A stretch of DNA of 64,000 nt from Streptomyces griseus subsp. griseus (GTDB taxonomy: Bacteria; Actinomycetota; Actinomycetes; Streptomycetales; Streptomycetaceae): NCBI RefSeq assembly GCF_000720255.1, contig NZ_JOJE01000035.1, positions 1-64,000 of the forward strand. Direction: 5' to 3'. Positions 25,721-34,183 of this stretch are shown here, piece after piece. A program made the translations under genes and the position numbers. The notes below the pieces were generated by a model. The model was not told the origin of the DNA, did no database searches, and was given only the letters and a program-made list of their open reading frames with translations. Position 1 is the stretch's first letter. Every line of letters begins with the position of its first letter.

Positions 25721-26467
25721 ATGGATGAGGTCAAAGTCGTCGTCGCCCATTCCGAGCGCGCGACTCTGCGCGTCGGCGACGTGTTCCTGAAGGTGGACGC
25801 CGATCAGGCGCGCATCAATGTCGAGGTCGAGGCGATGTCCCTCGCGCCGGTCCCGACCCCGGAGGTCCTGTGGCGCAAGCCGTCCGTGCTCGCGACCGCC
25901 GCCCTCCCGGGGACGACGCTTGGGCGCCTCGGCGGGCCGTCGACCGGGTCGCCGGCGGCGTGGGCCGCGGCGGGCGCCGCCATCCGGAAGCTGCACGACG
26001 CGCCGCTGCCGTCCCGGCCGGGCCAGGCCGGCCGGAGCATCGTCGCGCTGGCGGCGGAACTCGACGACGAGTGCGAGTTGCTCGTGACGGACGGCGTTCT
26101 GCCCGCCGACCTGGTAACCCGCAACCGCCAGGTCGCCGAGGCCGCGCTCCGACCCTGGACTCCGGCGTTCACACACGGCGACCTGCAGATCGCTCACGTC
26201 TTCGTCGACGGCGACGAGGTCACCGGCATCATCGACTGGTCCGAGGCGGGCCAGGGCGATGCCCTGTACGACCTCGCCACCTTCACGCTCGGACACGAGG
26301 AGCACCTCGACGACGTCATCGCCGGCTATGGCACCGACATCGACCTCGACGTGATCCACGGGTGGTGGTCGTTGCGGAGCCTGCTGGCAGTTCGCTGGCT
26401 GAGCCGGCACGGCTTCGACCCGTTCGCGCCGGGGTGTGAGGTCGACGTGCTGAGATCCCGGATGTGA
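25721..26467 (+). CDS. Aminoglycoside phosphotransferase-family kinase
   Basis: 248 residues of the APH/choline-kinase fold. The catalytic Brenner motif is FTHGDLQIAHVF and the magnesium motif GIIDWSEAGQGDALYDLA. It could phosphorylate an aminoglycoside or another hydroxylated small molecule; the family is broad and resistance cannot be asserted. It converges on a nucleotidyltransferase gene of the aminoglycoside-adenylyltransferase type whose frame runs 141 nt into this gene on the other strand. Confidence 0.8.
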   Translation: MDEVKVVVAHSERATLRVGDVFLKVDADQARINVEVEAMSLAPVPTPEVLWRKPSVLATAALPGTTLGRLGGPSTGSPAAWAAAGAAIRKLHDAPLPSRPGQAGRSIVALAAELDDECELLVTDGVLPADLVTRNRQVAEAALRPWTPAFTHGDLQIAHVFVDGDEVTGIIDWSEAGQGDALYDLATFTLGHEEHLDDVIAGYGTDIDLDVIHGWWSLRSLLAVRWLSRHGFDPFAPGCEVDVLRSRM

Positions 26468-27468
26468 GGCTGTGCGGGCCCGACTGCCACGCATGCGTTC
26501 TGACGGATCGAGCAGCCCATCCCCTGGGGCGCATCGCGGCGTTCACTCCGCCCTGATCTGGCCGAGGGCCGGGCCGAGGCGCGCCTTGCGACGGGTAGAC
26601 TCGACCAGCCTGGTCGCGTGCGGTGTGCAACGTCGTCGCTGCCGGGCCACTCACTCCCGTTGGAGGGCTCGGCAGGGCCCGTCCGCGGGGTTCGGGTGCG
26701 CAGCCGGTCGATCTCCGCGAGCACGCGGTCCACATGCGGACGCACCTGCGCCTGCAAGGTATCGCTCCAGCTTTCCCCGGAGTAGGGGCAGTTGAGATAG
26801 AGCTGCCTGGCGTGCTCGAGGGCGGGGCGGTGCTCGGGCGGGAGTTGGGCGAGGGCCCAGTCGGCGGCGGCGTCCTTCGACTTGATCCGGCCAGTGGCGA
26901 GCGTGGTCCAGATGCGGGCGAAGGTCAGCAGGACGTTGCGGGTGTCGCTGTCCAGGTCGTCGAGCAGACCGGGGATACCCGCCACGCTCGCCCGGACCAG
27001 GTCGGCCTGTGGGACCGGATCGAGGACCTGCGCCGGGCGCGGGCCGGTGAGGGGGTGGTCGCCGGTCAGCGCCATGGTGATCAGCAGGGCCAGATCGGGC
27101 ATCGGCTCCGGCTGGGGGACCTCCCCGGCCTCGTACTGCGCACGCAGCCACTCGCCGTAGAGGAAGTCGCCGGTCGGCGGGTACCGCCAAGGCCGGACCT
27201 CGGACTGGACGACCACGGTGACCTCGACGGGGCGGGCCCTGTTTCGGGAGCCGGAGGTTCGGAGCAGTCCACCGAGGAGTGCCCGTCGCTCCTGCTCGTC
27301 CATTCGCCGTCGGGAGACGACCAGCACGTCCACGTCGCTGGCCGGCCTGAGGCCGCCGAGCACGGAGGAGCCGTGGAGGTAGGTGCCGATGACATCCTGG
27401 CCCAGCACGTCGCCGACCAGCCCGACAATCTCCTGAACCTGATTCACTGCATCAGCGTCTCCTGCCAT
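26326..27468 (-). CDS. Aminoglycoside adenylyltransferase (AadA)-like nucleotidyltransferase, unusual C-terminal extension
   Basis: 380 residues. Residues 1-262 are a normal ANT(3'')-like protein: the nucleotidyltransferase motif GSSVLGGLRPASDVDVLVV (GS-x9-DxD) followed by the helical domain seen in AadA proteins, with KDAAADWALAQLPPEHRPAL. The next 118 residues (Arg/Ser/Pro-rich) look like non-coding sequence read through and overlap the convergent kinase gene. The true gene may end near 26680 with the original stop lost by mutation or frameshift. Activity on streptomycin or spectinomycin is possible, not shown. No obvious ribosome-binding site. Confidence 0.7.
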   Translation of the reverse strand: MAGDADAVNQVQEIVGLVGDVLGQDVIGTYLHGSSVLGGLRPASDVDVLVVSRRRMDEQERRALLGGLLRTSGSRNRARPVEVTVVVQSEVRPWRYPPTGDFLYGEWLRAQYEAGEVPQPEPMPDLALLITMALTGDHPLTGPRPAQVLDPVPQADLVRASVAGIPGLLDDLDSDTRNVLLTFARIWTTLATGRIKSKDAAADWALAQLPPEHRPALEHARQLYLNCPYSGESWSDTLQAQVRPHVDRVLAEIDRLRTRTPRTGPAEPSNGSEWPGSDDVAHRTRPGWSSLPVARRASARPSARSGRSERRDAPQGMGCSIRQNACVAVGPAQPHIRDLSTSTSHPGANGSKPCRLSQRTASRLRNDHHPWITSRSMSVP

Positions 27469-27689
27469 CCGGCGGAGCGCACAGCATTATCCGATGTCGG
27501 CGCCTCGAGGAACTGGTGGGTGCCGTCGAACAACGCGACGAAGTCGCGCTCGCCCAGGCTGCGGCGCTTGCCGTCAGCCCGGCCACCGACAAGCGTCCCG
27601 AGCGCCGCCCGCTCACCCTCACCTGCGGCGTGTGGCCGTGTCGGACCCAGGTGCGTGGTCACAGCCACTCGGGATACCGGTCGGTCCGA

Positions 27690-27733
27690 CCGTTCACCGC
27701 CCCCCGGATACCGTTCACCGCATACGGTCGACG
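27690..27733 (+). promoter_or_regulatory. Direct repeats and GntR-like word upstream of OFA transporter
   Basis: CCGTTCACCGC occurs at 27690-27700 and 27711-27721, 21 bp apart (two helical turns), suggesting side-by-side protein binding. It runs into GCATACGGTCGACG (27720-27733), which differs by one base from GCATACAGTCGACG at the sucC/ThDP promoter. The 309 bases from 27469 to 27777 otherwise hold no gene I can support; a 74-codon minus-strand frame here has no recognisable homology. Confidence 0.45.
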
Positions 27734-27777
27734 CGCCGCCTTCTCAACGCGCGCACCGGTACCTACCGTTCGGGATC

Positions 27778-29109
27778 ATGAGTCCCCCTGTCGCACCCCC
27801 CGGCTGGAGCCGCTGGCTGGTTCCGCCCGCCGCTCTCTCCGTCCACCTCTCCATCGGCCAGGCGTACGCCTGGAGCGTGTTCAAGCCGCCGCTCGAATCC
27901 GCGCTCGGCCTCAGCGGCACGCAGAGCGCGCTCCCCTTCCAGCTCGCCATCGTGATGCTCGGCCTGTCCGCCGCGTTCGGCGGCACCCTCGTGGAACGCA
28001 ACGGGCCGCGCTGGGCGATGACGGTCGCCCTCGTGTGCTTCTCGACCGGCTTCCTGATCTCCGCGCTCGGCGCGGCGACGGAGCAGTACTGGCTGATCGT
28101 CCTCGGCTACGGCTTCGTCGGCGGGATCGGCCTCGGTATCGGCTACATCTCGCCCGTCTCGACCCTCATCAAGTGGTTCCCCGACCGTCCCGGCATGGCC
28201 ACCGGCATCGCCATCATGGGCTTCGGCGGCGGCGCGCTCATCGCCTCGCCGTGGTCGGCGCAGATGCTGGAGTCCTTCGGCGCCGACCACTCCGGGATCG
28301 CCCTCGCGTTCCTCGTCCACGGGCTCGCCTACGCGGTGTTCATGCTCCTCGGCGTGCTCCTGGTGCGGGTGCCGCGCACCGAGCGGCCGGCCGACAGCGG
28401 GCCGAGTGTCCTGGCGGGGCCCCAGGTCTCGGCGCGCAGCGCCGTGCGCACCCCGCAGTTCTGGTGCCTGTGGGTCGTGCTGTGCATGAACGTGACCGCC
28501 GGTATCGGCATCCTCGAGAAGGCCGCCCCGATGATCACGGACTTCTTCGCCGACACCTCGACCCCGGTCTCCGCGACGGCCGCCGCCGGTTTCGTCGCCC
28601 TGCTGTCCGCGGCCAACATGGCGGGCCGCATCGGCTGGTCCTCCACCTCCGACCTGATCGGCCGCAAGAACATCTACCGCGTCTACCTGGGCGTCGGCGC
28701 CCTGATGTACGCGCTGATCACCCTGTTCGGGGACTCCTCGAAGCCCCTGTTCATTTTGTGCGCGCTGGTGATCCTCTCCTTCTACGGCGGCGGCTTCGCG
28801 ACGGTCCCCGCCTACCTCAAGGACCTCTTCGGCACGTACCAGGTCGGCGCCATCCACGGCCGGCTGCTGACCGCCTGGTCGACGGCCGGCGTGCTGGGCC
28901 CGCTCATCGTGAACTGGATCGCCGACCGGCAGGAGGAGGCCGGCAAGCACGGCTCGTCCCTGTACGGCCTGTCGTTCGGCATCATGATCGGGCTGCTCGT
29001 CGTCGGCTTCGTCGCCAACGAACTCGTCCGGCCCGTCAACGCCCGCCACCACGTCCCCGCCCCGAGGGAGGCCGCCGATGTCGCACGACAGCAGCCCGAG
29101 TCCGCCTGA
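27778..29109 (+). CDS. OFA-family (oxalate/formate) MFS transporter
   Basis: 443 residues with twelve predicted membrane helices. OFA signatures: GQAYAWSVFKPPLE in helix 1, GIGLGIGYISPVSTLIKWFPDRPGMATG (shown in parts: a helix 4-5 loop), and TPQFWCLWVVLCMN in helix 7. The family includes OxlT, the oxalate:formate antiporter of Oxalobacter, but also carries other monocarboxylates. Genomic context (Frc, ThDP decarboxylase, formate dehydrogenase, two further OFA genes) favours oxalate or formate. A 44-aa membrane peptide gene overlaps its 3' end. The upstream region carries repeats and a regulator-like word. Confidence 0.88.
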   Translation: MSPPVAPPGWSRWLVPPAALSVHLSIGQAYAWSVFKPPLESALGLSGTQSALPFQLAIVMLGLSAAFGGTLVERNGPRWAMTVALVCFSTGFLISALGAATEQYWLIVLGYGFVGGIGLGIGYISPVSTLIKWFPDRPGMATGIAIMGFGGGALIASPWSAQMLESFGADHSGIALAFLVHGLAYAVFMLLGVLLVRVPRTERPADSGPSVLAGPQVSARSAVRTPQFWCLWVVLCMNVTAGIGILEKAAPMITDFFADTSTPVSATAAAGFVALLSAANMAGRIGWSSTSDLIGRKNIYRVYLGVGALMYALITLFGDSSKPLFILCALVILSFYGGGFATVPAYLKDLFGTYQVGAIHGRLLTAWSTAGVLGPLIVNWIADRQEEAGKHGSSLYGLSFGIMIGLLVVGFVANELVRPVNARHHVPAPREAADVARQQPESA

Positions 29110-29212
29110 CCGGCGGCCCCTGATCGCCTTCGCCTGGCTCTGGGTGGGCGCACCCCTCGCCTACGGCCTCTACGAGCTCGTCCTGAAGGCGAAGCAGTTG
29201 TTCACCGGGTGA
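29078..29212 (+). CDS. Small membrane partner of the OFA transporter (MFS transporter small subunit-like)
   Basis: A 44-codon frame, ATG 29078 to TGA 29212, overlaps the transporter gene by 32 nt in another frame and follows GAGGGAGG (29064-29071). The peptide has a polar N-terminus (MSHDSSPSPPDRRP), one hydrophobic helix (LIAFAWLWVGAPLAYGLYEL) and a short Lys-containing tail. Single-helix partners encoded directly after OFA transporters are known in actinobacteria and proteobacteria. The strong ribosome-binding site and coupled start argue for a real protein. Confidence 0.75.
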   Translation: MSHDSSPSPPDRRPLIAFAWLWVGAPLAYGLYELVLKAKQLFTG

Positions 29213-29360
29213 CCGTCCGGCAGGTGCACGGGCGTCCGAGCCCTGACGGAAGCCGACAACCCCGACGCCGGATTCCTGTGGCATCACCTGCCGTCGTACC
29301 GGTGAGTCACTGATCAGACTGGTGGATCCCGTACCCGAGGCAACTTAGGGGGACCACCCA

Positions 29361-30308
29361 ATGAACGGCTCGCGCATCGCCGCTGTCGGCCACTATCAGC
29401 CCGCCAAGGTGCTCACCAACGAGGACCTGGCGGGTCTGGTCGACACCAGCGACGAGTGGATCAGGTCCCGGGTGGGCATCCGTACGCGCCACATCGCCGG
29501 ACCCGACGAGCCCGTGGACGAGCTCGCCGCGCACGCCGCCGCCAAGGCGCTCGCGGCGGCCGGGCTCGCGCCCGGCGACATCGACCTGGTGCTGGTCGCC
29601 ACCTCGACCGCCGTCGACCGTTCCCCGAACATGGCCGCCCGGGTCGCCGCCCGCCTCGGCATCCCGGGCCCCGCCGCCATGGACGTCAACGTGGTGTGCG
29701 CCGGATTCACCCACGCGCTGGCCACCGCCGACCACACCGTCCGGGCGGGCGCGTCGAGCCGCGCACTCGTCATCGGCGCAGACAAGATGTCGGAGGTCAC
29801 CGACTGGACCGACCGCACGACGTGTGTGCTCGTCGGCGACGGAGCCGGCGCCGCCGTGGTGGAGGCCTGCGGGGCGGGCGAGGAGCCCGGCATCGGGCCC
29901 GTGCTGTGGGGGTCGGTGCCCGAGATGGGGCACGCCGTGCGTATCGAGGGGCAGCCGGCGCGGTTCGCGCAGGAGGGGCAGAGCGTGTACCGCTGGGCCA
30001 CCCAGCAGCTGCCGCCGCTGGCGCGACAGGCCTGCGAGCGGGCCGGCCTCGCGCCCGCGGACCTCGCCGCCGTGGTCCTGCACCAGGCGAACCTGCGCAT
30101 CATCGAACCCCTCGCGGCGAAGATCGGCGCGGTCAACGCCGTGGTCGCGCGGGACGTGTCCGAGTCCGGCAACACCTCGGCCGCCAGCATCCCGCTGGCC
30201 TTCTCCAAGCTCCTGGAGCAGGGCACCCTCTCCTCGGGCGACCCGGTCCTGCTGTTCGGCTTCGGCGGGAACCTGTCGTACGCGGGGCAGGTCGTGCGCT
30301 GTCCGTGA
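29361..30308 (+). CDS. 3-oxoacyl-ACP synthase III (FabH)-like enzyme
   Basis: 315 residues of the KASIII/thiolase fold. The triad is intact: Cys113 in VVCAGFTHAL, His241 in VLHQANLRI, Asn271 in SGNTSAAS. GGGGGA precedes the ATG. KASIII proteins condense an acyl-CoA with malonyl-ACP or, as homologues, form esters and other acyl products. Housekeeping FabH sits in a fatty acid cluster; this copy lies between an OFA transporter and a GntR gene, so its role is unclear. It could be a stray accessory KASIII or use an acyl-CoA from the oxalate pathway. Confidence 0.85.
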   Translation: MNGSRIAAVGHYQPAKVLTNEDLAGLVDTSDEWIRSRVGIRTRHIAGPDEPVDELAAHAAAKALAAAGLAPGDIDLVLVATSTAVDRSPNMAARVAARLGIPGPAAMDVNVVCAGFTHALATADHTVRAGASSRALVIGADKMSEVTDWTDRTTCVLVGDGAGAAVVEACGAGEEPGIGPVLWGSVPEMGHAVRIEGQPARFAQEGQSVYRWATQQLPPLARQACERAGLAPADLAAVVLHQANLRIIEPLAAKIGAVNAVVARDVSESGNTSAASIPLAFSKLLEQGTLSSGDPVLLFGFGGNLSYAGQVVRCP

Positions 30309-30377
30309 GGCGCACCGGTCCCAAGAGGTATGTGACGAGGGCGACTGGGCTCGGGTCTGGTCACTGCGGGCCGTAGA

Positions 30378-30409
30378 CTGTAGACGAAAGACAATCGATA
30401 CTGATTGTC
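30378..30409. promoter_or_regulatory. Candidate autoregulatory operator of the GntR/FCD gene
   Basis: CTGTAGACGAAA (30378-30389) is followed at once by GACAAT-N8-ATTGTC (30390-30409), a perfect 6-bp inverted repeat. ACTGTAGAC is shared exactly with the complement of the formate dehydrogenase site. 42-74 nt before the regulator start. Confidence 0.5.
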
Positions 30410-30451
30410 CGGCCGTGGTGAGCCCGCGCCGTCCAGGAGGGGGACCGACCG

Positions 30452-31129
30452 ATGCTGTCGTCTGGCCTGCCGCAGGGCGCGGTGCCCAAACTCGAACGGC
30501 CCGGCCCCCTGCGCGACCGTGTCTACGAGGCCCTGCTCGAGCTCATCACCACCCGTGCCCTCCAGCCCGGTCAGCACCTGGTCGAGAGTGAACTCGCCGG
30601 ACACCTCGGGGTCTCCCGGCAACCGGTGCGCGAGGCGCTGCAGCGGCTGAACACCGAGGGCTGGGTCGATCTGCGGCCCGCCCAGGGCGCGTTCGTGCAC
30701 GAGCCCACCGAGGAGGAGGCCGACCAACTCCTCACGGTTCGCACCCTCCTGGAGGCGGAGGCCGCCCGGCTCGCCGCCGCGCACGCGGACAGCTCCGGGA
30801 TCGAGGTGCTGAACGAGCTGTGCGCGCAGGGGATGAAGGCCGTCGCCTCGGACGAGGTGGACGCGGCCGTCGCCCTCAACGCCCGCTTCCACGCGAAGAT
30901 CATGGACCTGGCCGGCAACGCCGTCCTCGCGGAACTCGCCGCGCAGGTCGACCGCAGGGTGCGCTGGTACTACACACCGGTCGCCCGGCAGCGCGGCCGG
31001 CAGTCCTGGGCGGAACACCGGAACCTCATCGCCGCGATCGTGGCCGGCGACGAGCAGGAAGCGGCCCGGCTCATGCGCGAACACACGGAGCACACGCGGA
31101 AGTCGTACCACGAGCGCGCCAAGCCCTGA
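30452..31129 (+). CDS. GntR-family regulator, FCD (FadR C-terminal) subfamily
   Basis: 225 residues. N-terminal winged helix (LRDRVYEALLELITTRALQPGQ, ESELAGHLGVSRQPVREALQRL) and an all-helical FCD ligand domain (about 90-220) with the metal- and acid-binding pattern of this group: Asp/His in ALNARFHAKIMDLAGN, later His in WAEHRNLIAAI and REHTEHTRKSY. FCD-GntR proteins sense small carboxylates. Its neighbours (OFA carrier, formate dehydrogenase, Frc module) and the related operator-like words in those promoters make it the best candidate regulator of oxalate and formate use. Confidence 0.9.
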   Translation: MLSSGLPQGAVPKLERPGPLRDRVYEALLELITTRALQPGQHLVESELAGHLGVSRQPVREALQRLNTEGWVDLRPAQGAFVHEPTEEEADQLLTVRTLLEAEAARLAAAHADSSGIEVLNELCAQGMKAVASDEVDAAVALNARFHAKIMDLAGNAVLAELAAQVDRRVRWYYTPVARQRGRQSWAEHRNLIAAIVAGDEQEAARLMREHTEHTRKSYHERAKP

Positions 31130-31335
31130 GCTGACGCGGCGACAGACGCGGGACGTCTCACTTCCTCAACGCTGCCGCCTGCCCCTCTGCCATCCCGCCG
31201 TACCGCCTTCTTTGTCCTGTCAGTGGAGAAAGTTGGCGGCAATCCGTGCACGGCTTCTTCCCAGTCCCGGCGGTCGCTGCTACGTTCCCCTCGAAAGCCC
31301 GACTCGGGTGGCCGAATCGATGCGGGGAGGGGCTC

Positions 31336-32526
31336 GTGAGACGGATGACGGCACGTCCCGCCAACGCGCACCAGGCCCGGCTGCTCAAGCTGTTGCGCGA
31401 CTCCGGTCCCAACTCCCGTGCCCAACTCGGTGACCAGGTCGACCTCTCGCGGTCCAAGCTGGCCGTCGAGGTGGACCGGTTGCTGGAGACGGGACTGGTC
31501 GTGGCCGACGGACTCGCCGCCTCGCGCGGCGGGCGCCGCTCCCACAACATCCGTCTCGCGCCGGGCCTCCGCTTCCTCGGCATCGACATCGGCGCCACCT
31601 CCGTGGACGTCGCGGTCACCAACGCCGAACTGGAGATCCTCGGCCACATCAACCAACCCATGGACGTGCGCGAGGGGCCGGTCGCGGTCTTCGAGCAGGT
31701 CCTGTCCATGGCGGCCAAACTGCGCGCCTCCGGGCTCGCGGAGGGTTTCGACGGCGCCGGCATCGGCGTCCCGGGACCGGTCCGCTTCCCCGAGGGCGTA
31801 CCGGTCGCGCCGCCGATCATGCCGGGCTGGGACGGCTTCCCCGTACGGGAGGCGCTCAGTCAGGAACTCGGCTGCCCGGTCATGGTCGACAACGACGTGA
31901 ACCTCATGGCGATGGGGGAGCAGCACGCGGGCGTCGCCCGCTCCGTGGGCGACTTCCTCTTCGTCAAGATCGGCACCGGCATCGGCTGCGGCATCGTCGT
32001 CGGCGGTGAGGTCCACCGTGGTACGACGGGCAGCGCGGGCGACATCGGGCACATCCAGGCCGTGCCCGACGGACGCCCCTGCGCCTGCGGCAACCGGGGC
32101 TGCCTCGAAGCCCACTTCAGCGGAGCGGCCCTGGCACGCGACGCGCTGGAGGCGGCCCAGCAGGGCCTCAGCGCCGAACTCGCCACCCGGCTGGAGACGA
32201 ACGGCGTCCTCACCGCCGTCGACGTCGCCGCCGCGGCCGCCGCGGGCGACGCCACCTCCCTCGACCTGATCCGCGAGGGCGGCACCCGCGTCGGCCAGGT
32301 CATCGCGGGACTCGTCTCGTTCTTCAACCCGGGCCTGGTGCTGATCGGCGGCGGCGTGATCGGACTCGGCCACACCCTGCTCGCCGCGATCCGTACCCAG
32401 GTCTACCGCCAGTCGCTGCCGCTGGCGACCGGAAACCTGCCCATCGTCCTGGGCGAGCTGGGCCCCACCGCCGGTGTGATCGGCGCTGCCCGGCTGATCA
32501 GCGACCACTTGTTCTCACCCGCGTAG
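31336..32526 (+). CDS. ROK-family transcriptional repressor
   Basis: 396 residues from GTG 31336, preceded by GGGGAGGGG. N-terminal helix-turn-helix (AHQARLLKLLRDSGPNSRAQLGDQVDLSRS, in parts) and a ROK sugar-kinase-like domain with the N-terminal phosphate loop FLGIDIGATSVDV and the zinc motif CACGNRGCLEAH. It senses a sugar or sugar phosphate. It lies 133 nt upstream of a sugar ABC transport operon, on the same strand, and probably represses it. Confidence 0.9.
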   Translation: MRRMTARPANAHQARLLKLLRDSGPNSRAQLGDQVDLSRSKLAVEVDRLLETGLVVADGLAASRGGRRSHNIRLAPGLRFLGIDIGATSVDVAVTNAELEILGHINQPMDVREGPVAVFEQVLSMAAKLRASGLAEGFDGAGIGVPGPVRFPEGVPVAPPIMPGWDGFPVREALSQELGCPVMVDNDVNLMAMGEQHAGVARSVGDFLFVKIGTGIGCGIVVGGEVHRGTTGSAGDIGHIQAVPDGRPCACGNRGCLEAHFSGAALARDALEAAQQGLSAELATRLETNGVLTAVDVAAAAAAGDATSLDLIREGGTRVGQVIAGLVSFFNPGLVLIGGGVIGLGHTLLAAIRTQVYRQSLPLATGNLPIVLGELGPTAGVIGAARLISDHLFSPA

Positions 32527-32659
32527 CCGTAGCCCGTACGGGCCCCTTCGCCGGCCCTGGCCGCGGTTCCTCAGTACAGCGCCCCGCTCCGCCCTGTCCT
32601 CCTTGGAACGCCTCGTTCTGCCCTGAAACCGGCCCGCACGCCCGCCGAGGGGAACCCAC

Positions 32660-34183
32660 ATGGCACCAGAACCACCGCTGCTCACCATGTCCGGCATCAC
32701 CAAGTCGTTCCCCGGAGTCCGGGCCCTGGACGGGGTCGACCTCGACGTCCAGGCCGGTGAGGTGCACTGCCTGCTCGGCCAGAACGGCGCCGGGAAGTCC
32801 ACCCTCATCAAGGTCCTGGCCGGCGCTCACCAGCCCGACACCGGCACGATCCGCTGGCGCGGCGAGCCCGTCACACTCCGCTCGCCCATCGCCGCCATGC
32901 GTCTCGGCGTCGCCACCATCTACCAGGAACTCGACCTGGTGGAGCACCTGTCCGTGGCCGAGAACGTCCACCTCGGCCATGAACCCACGGCCGCGGGCTT
33001 CGTCGTACGGGGAAGGGCGGCCCGCGCTTCGACGGCCGCTCTGCTGGCGCGACTTGGGCATCCGGAGATCGATCCGTCCAGGCTGGTCGGCGCGCTGTCG
33101 GCGGCACAGCAGCAGATCGTCTCCATGGCACGGGCGCTCTCCCACGACGTGCGGCTCATCGTCATGGACGAACCCTCGGCGGCCCTCGACCCCGACGAGG
33201 TCGACAACCTCTTCCGGAGCGTCCAAGACCTCACCGCACAGGGCGTCGCCGTCGTCTACATCTCGCACCGCCTGGAGGAGATCCGCCGCATCGGCGACCG
33301 CGTGACCGTACTCAAGGACGGCCGCGCGGTGGCAGGCGGGCTGCCCGCGAAGACGACACCGACCCGTGAGGTCGTGGCGCTGATGACCGGCCGGAACGTG
33401 GAGTACGTCTTCCCCGAGCGGCCGGCGGCGGGGTCCGTACCGGCCGGGCCACCGGTCCTCCAGGTGCGGGGACTGGCCCGGGACGGCGAGTTCGCGCCCC
33501 TCGACCTCGATCTGCACCCGGGGGAGATCGTCGGACTCGCGGGGCTGGTCGGCTCCGGGCGCTCGGAGATCCTGGAGACCGTCTACGGCGCCCGCAAGCC
33601 GAGCGCAGGTCAGGTCCTGGTCGACGGACGGCCGTTGCGGCCCGGCAGCGTACGGGCCGCCGTCCGCGCGGGGCTCGGACTCGCCCCCGAGGAACGCAAG
33701 GCGCAGGCCCTGCTGATGCTGGAGTCCGTCACCCGCAACGTCTCCGTCTCCTCCATGTCCCGCTTCTCGCACGGAGGTTGGATCGACCGAAGTGCCGAGT
33801 TCGGCGCCGCGCGGGCCGCCACCCGCGAACTGTCGCTGCGCCCGGACAACCCGTCGGTTCCCGTGCGCACCCTCTCCGGCGGCAACCAGCAGAAGGCCGT
33901 CCTGGCCCGCTGGCTGCTACGCGGCTGCCGTGTCCTGCTGCTCGACGAGCCCACCCGCGGCGTCGACGTCGGCGCCCGCGCCGAACTGTACGCAGTCGTA
34001 CGCCGACTGGCCGACGAAGGGCTCGCCGTGCTGCTGGTCTCCAGCGAGGTGCCGGAGGTGCTCGGTCTCGCCGACCGCGTCCTGGTGCTCCGCGAGGGCC
34101 ACGTCGTGCACACGGCGCCCGCCCGGGATCTCGACGAACACCGCGTACTCGACCTCGTCATGGAAGGAAGCCCGGCGACATGA
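32660..34183 (+). CDS. Sugar ABC transporter ATP-binding protein (RbsA/MglA type)
   Basis: 507 residues with two nucleotide-binding domains, as in ribose and galactose importers. Domain 1: Walker A GQNGAGKST, Walker B LIVMDEP; its signature is the degenerate LSAAQQQ. Domain 2: a degenerate P-loop GLVGSGRSE, intact signature LSGGNQQK and Walker B LLLDEPTRG. Such asymmetry is normal for this class. First gene of the importer operon; it overlaps the permease start by ATGA. Confidence 0.93.
   Translation: MAPEPPLLTMSGITKSFPGVRALDGVDLDVQAGEVHCLLGQNGAGKSTLIKVLAGAHQPDTGTIRWRGEPVTLRSPIAAMRLGVATIYQELDLVEHLSVAENVHLGHEPTAAGFVVRGRAARASTAALLARLGHPEIDPSRLVGALSAAQQQIVSMARALSHDVRLIVMDEPSAALDPDEVDNLFRSVQDLTAQGVAVVYISHRLEEIRRIGDRVTVLKDGRAVAGGLPAKTTPTREVVALMTGRNVEYVFPERPAAGSVPAGPPVLQVRGLARDGEFAPLDLDLHPGEIVGLAGLVGSGRSEILETVYGARKPSAGQVLVDGRPLRPGSVRAAVRAGLGLAPEERKAQALLMLESVTRNVSVSSMSRFSHGGWIDRSAEFGAARAATRELSLRPDNPSVPVRTLSGGNQQKAVLARWLLRGCRVLLLDEPTRGVDVGARAELYAVVRRLADEGLAVLLVSSEVPEVLGLADRVLVLREGHVVHTAPARDLDEHRVLDLVMEGSPAT

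Noticed and set aside
27444..27668. 74-codon minus-strand frame upstream of the AadA-like gene
   Set aside because: Overlaps the AadA start, has no recognised motif or ribosome-binding site.
31200..31230. CTTT-N-AAAG repeat before the ROK gene as operator
   Set aside because: Arms of only 4 bp; too weak to list as a site.
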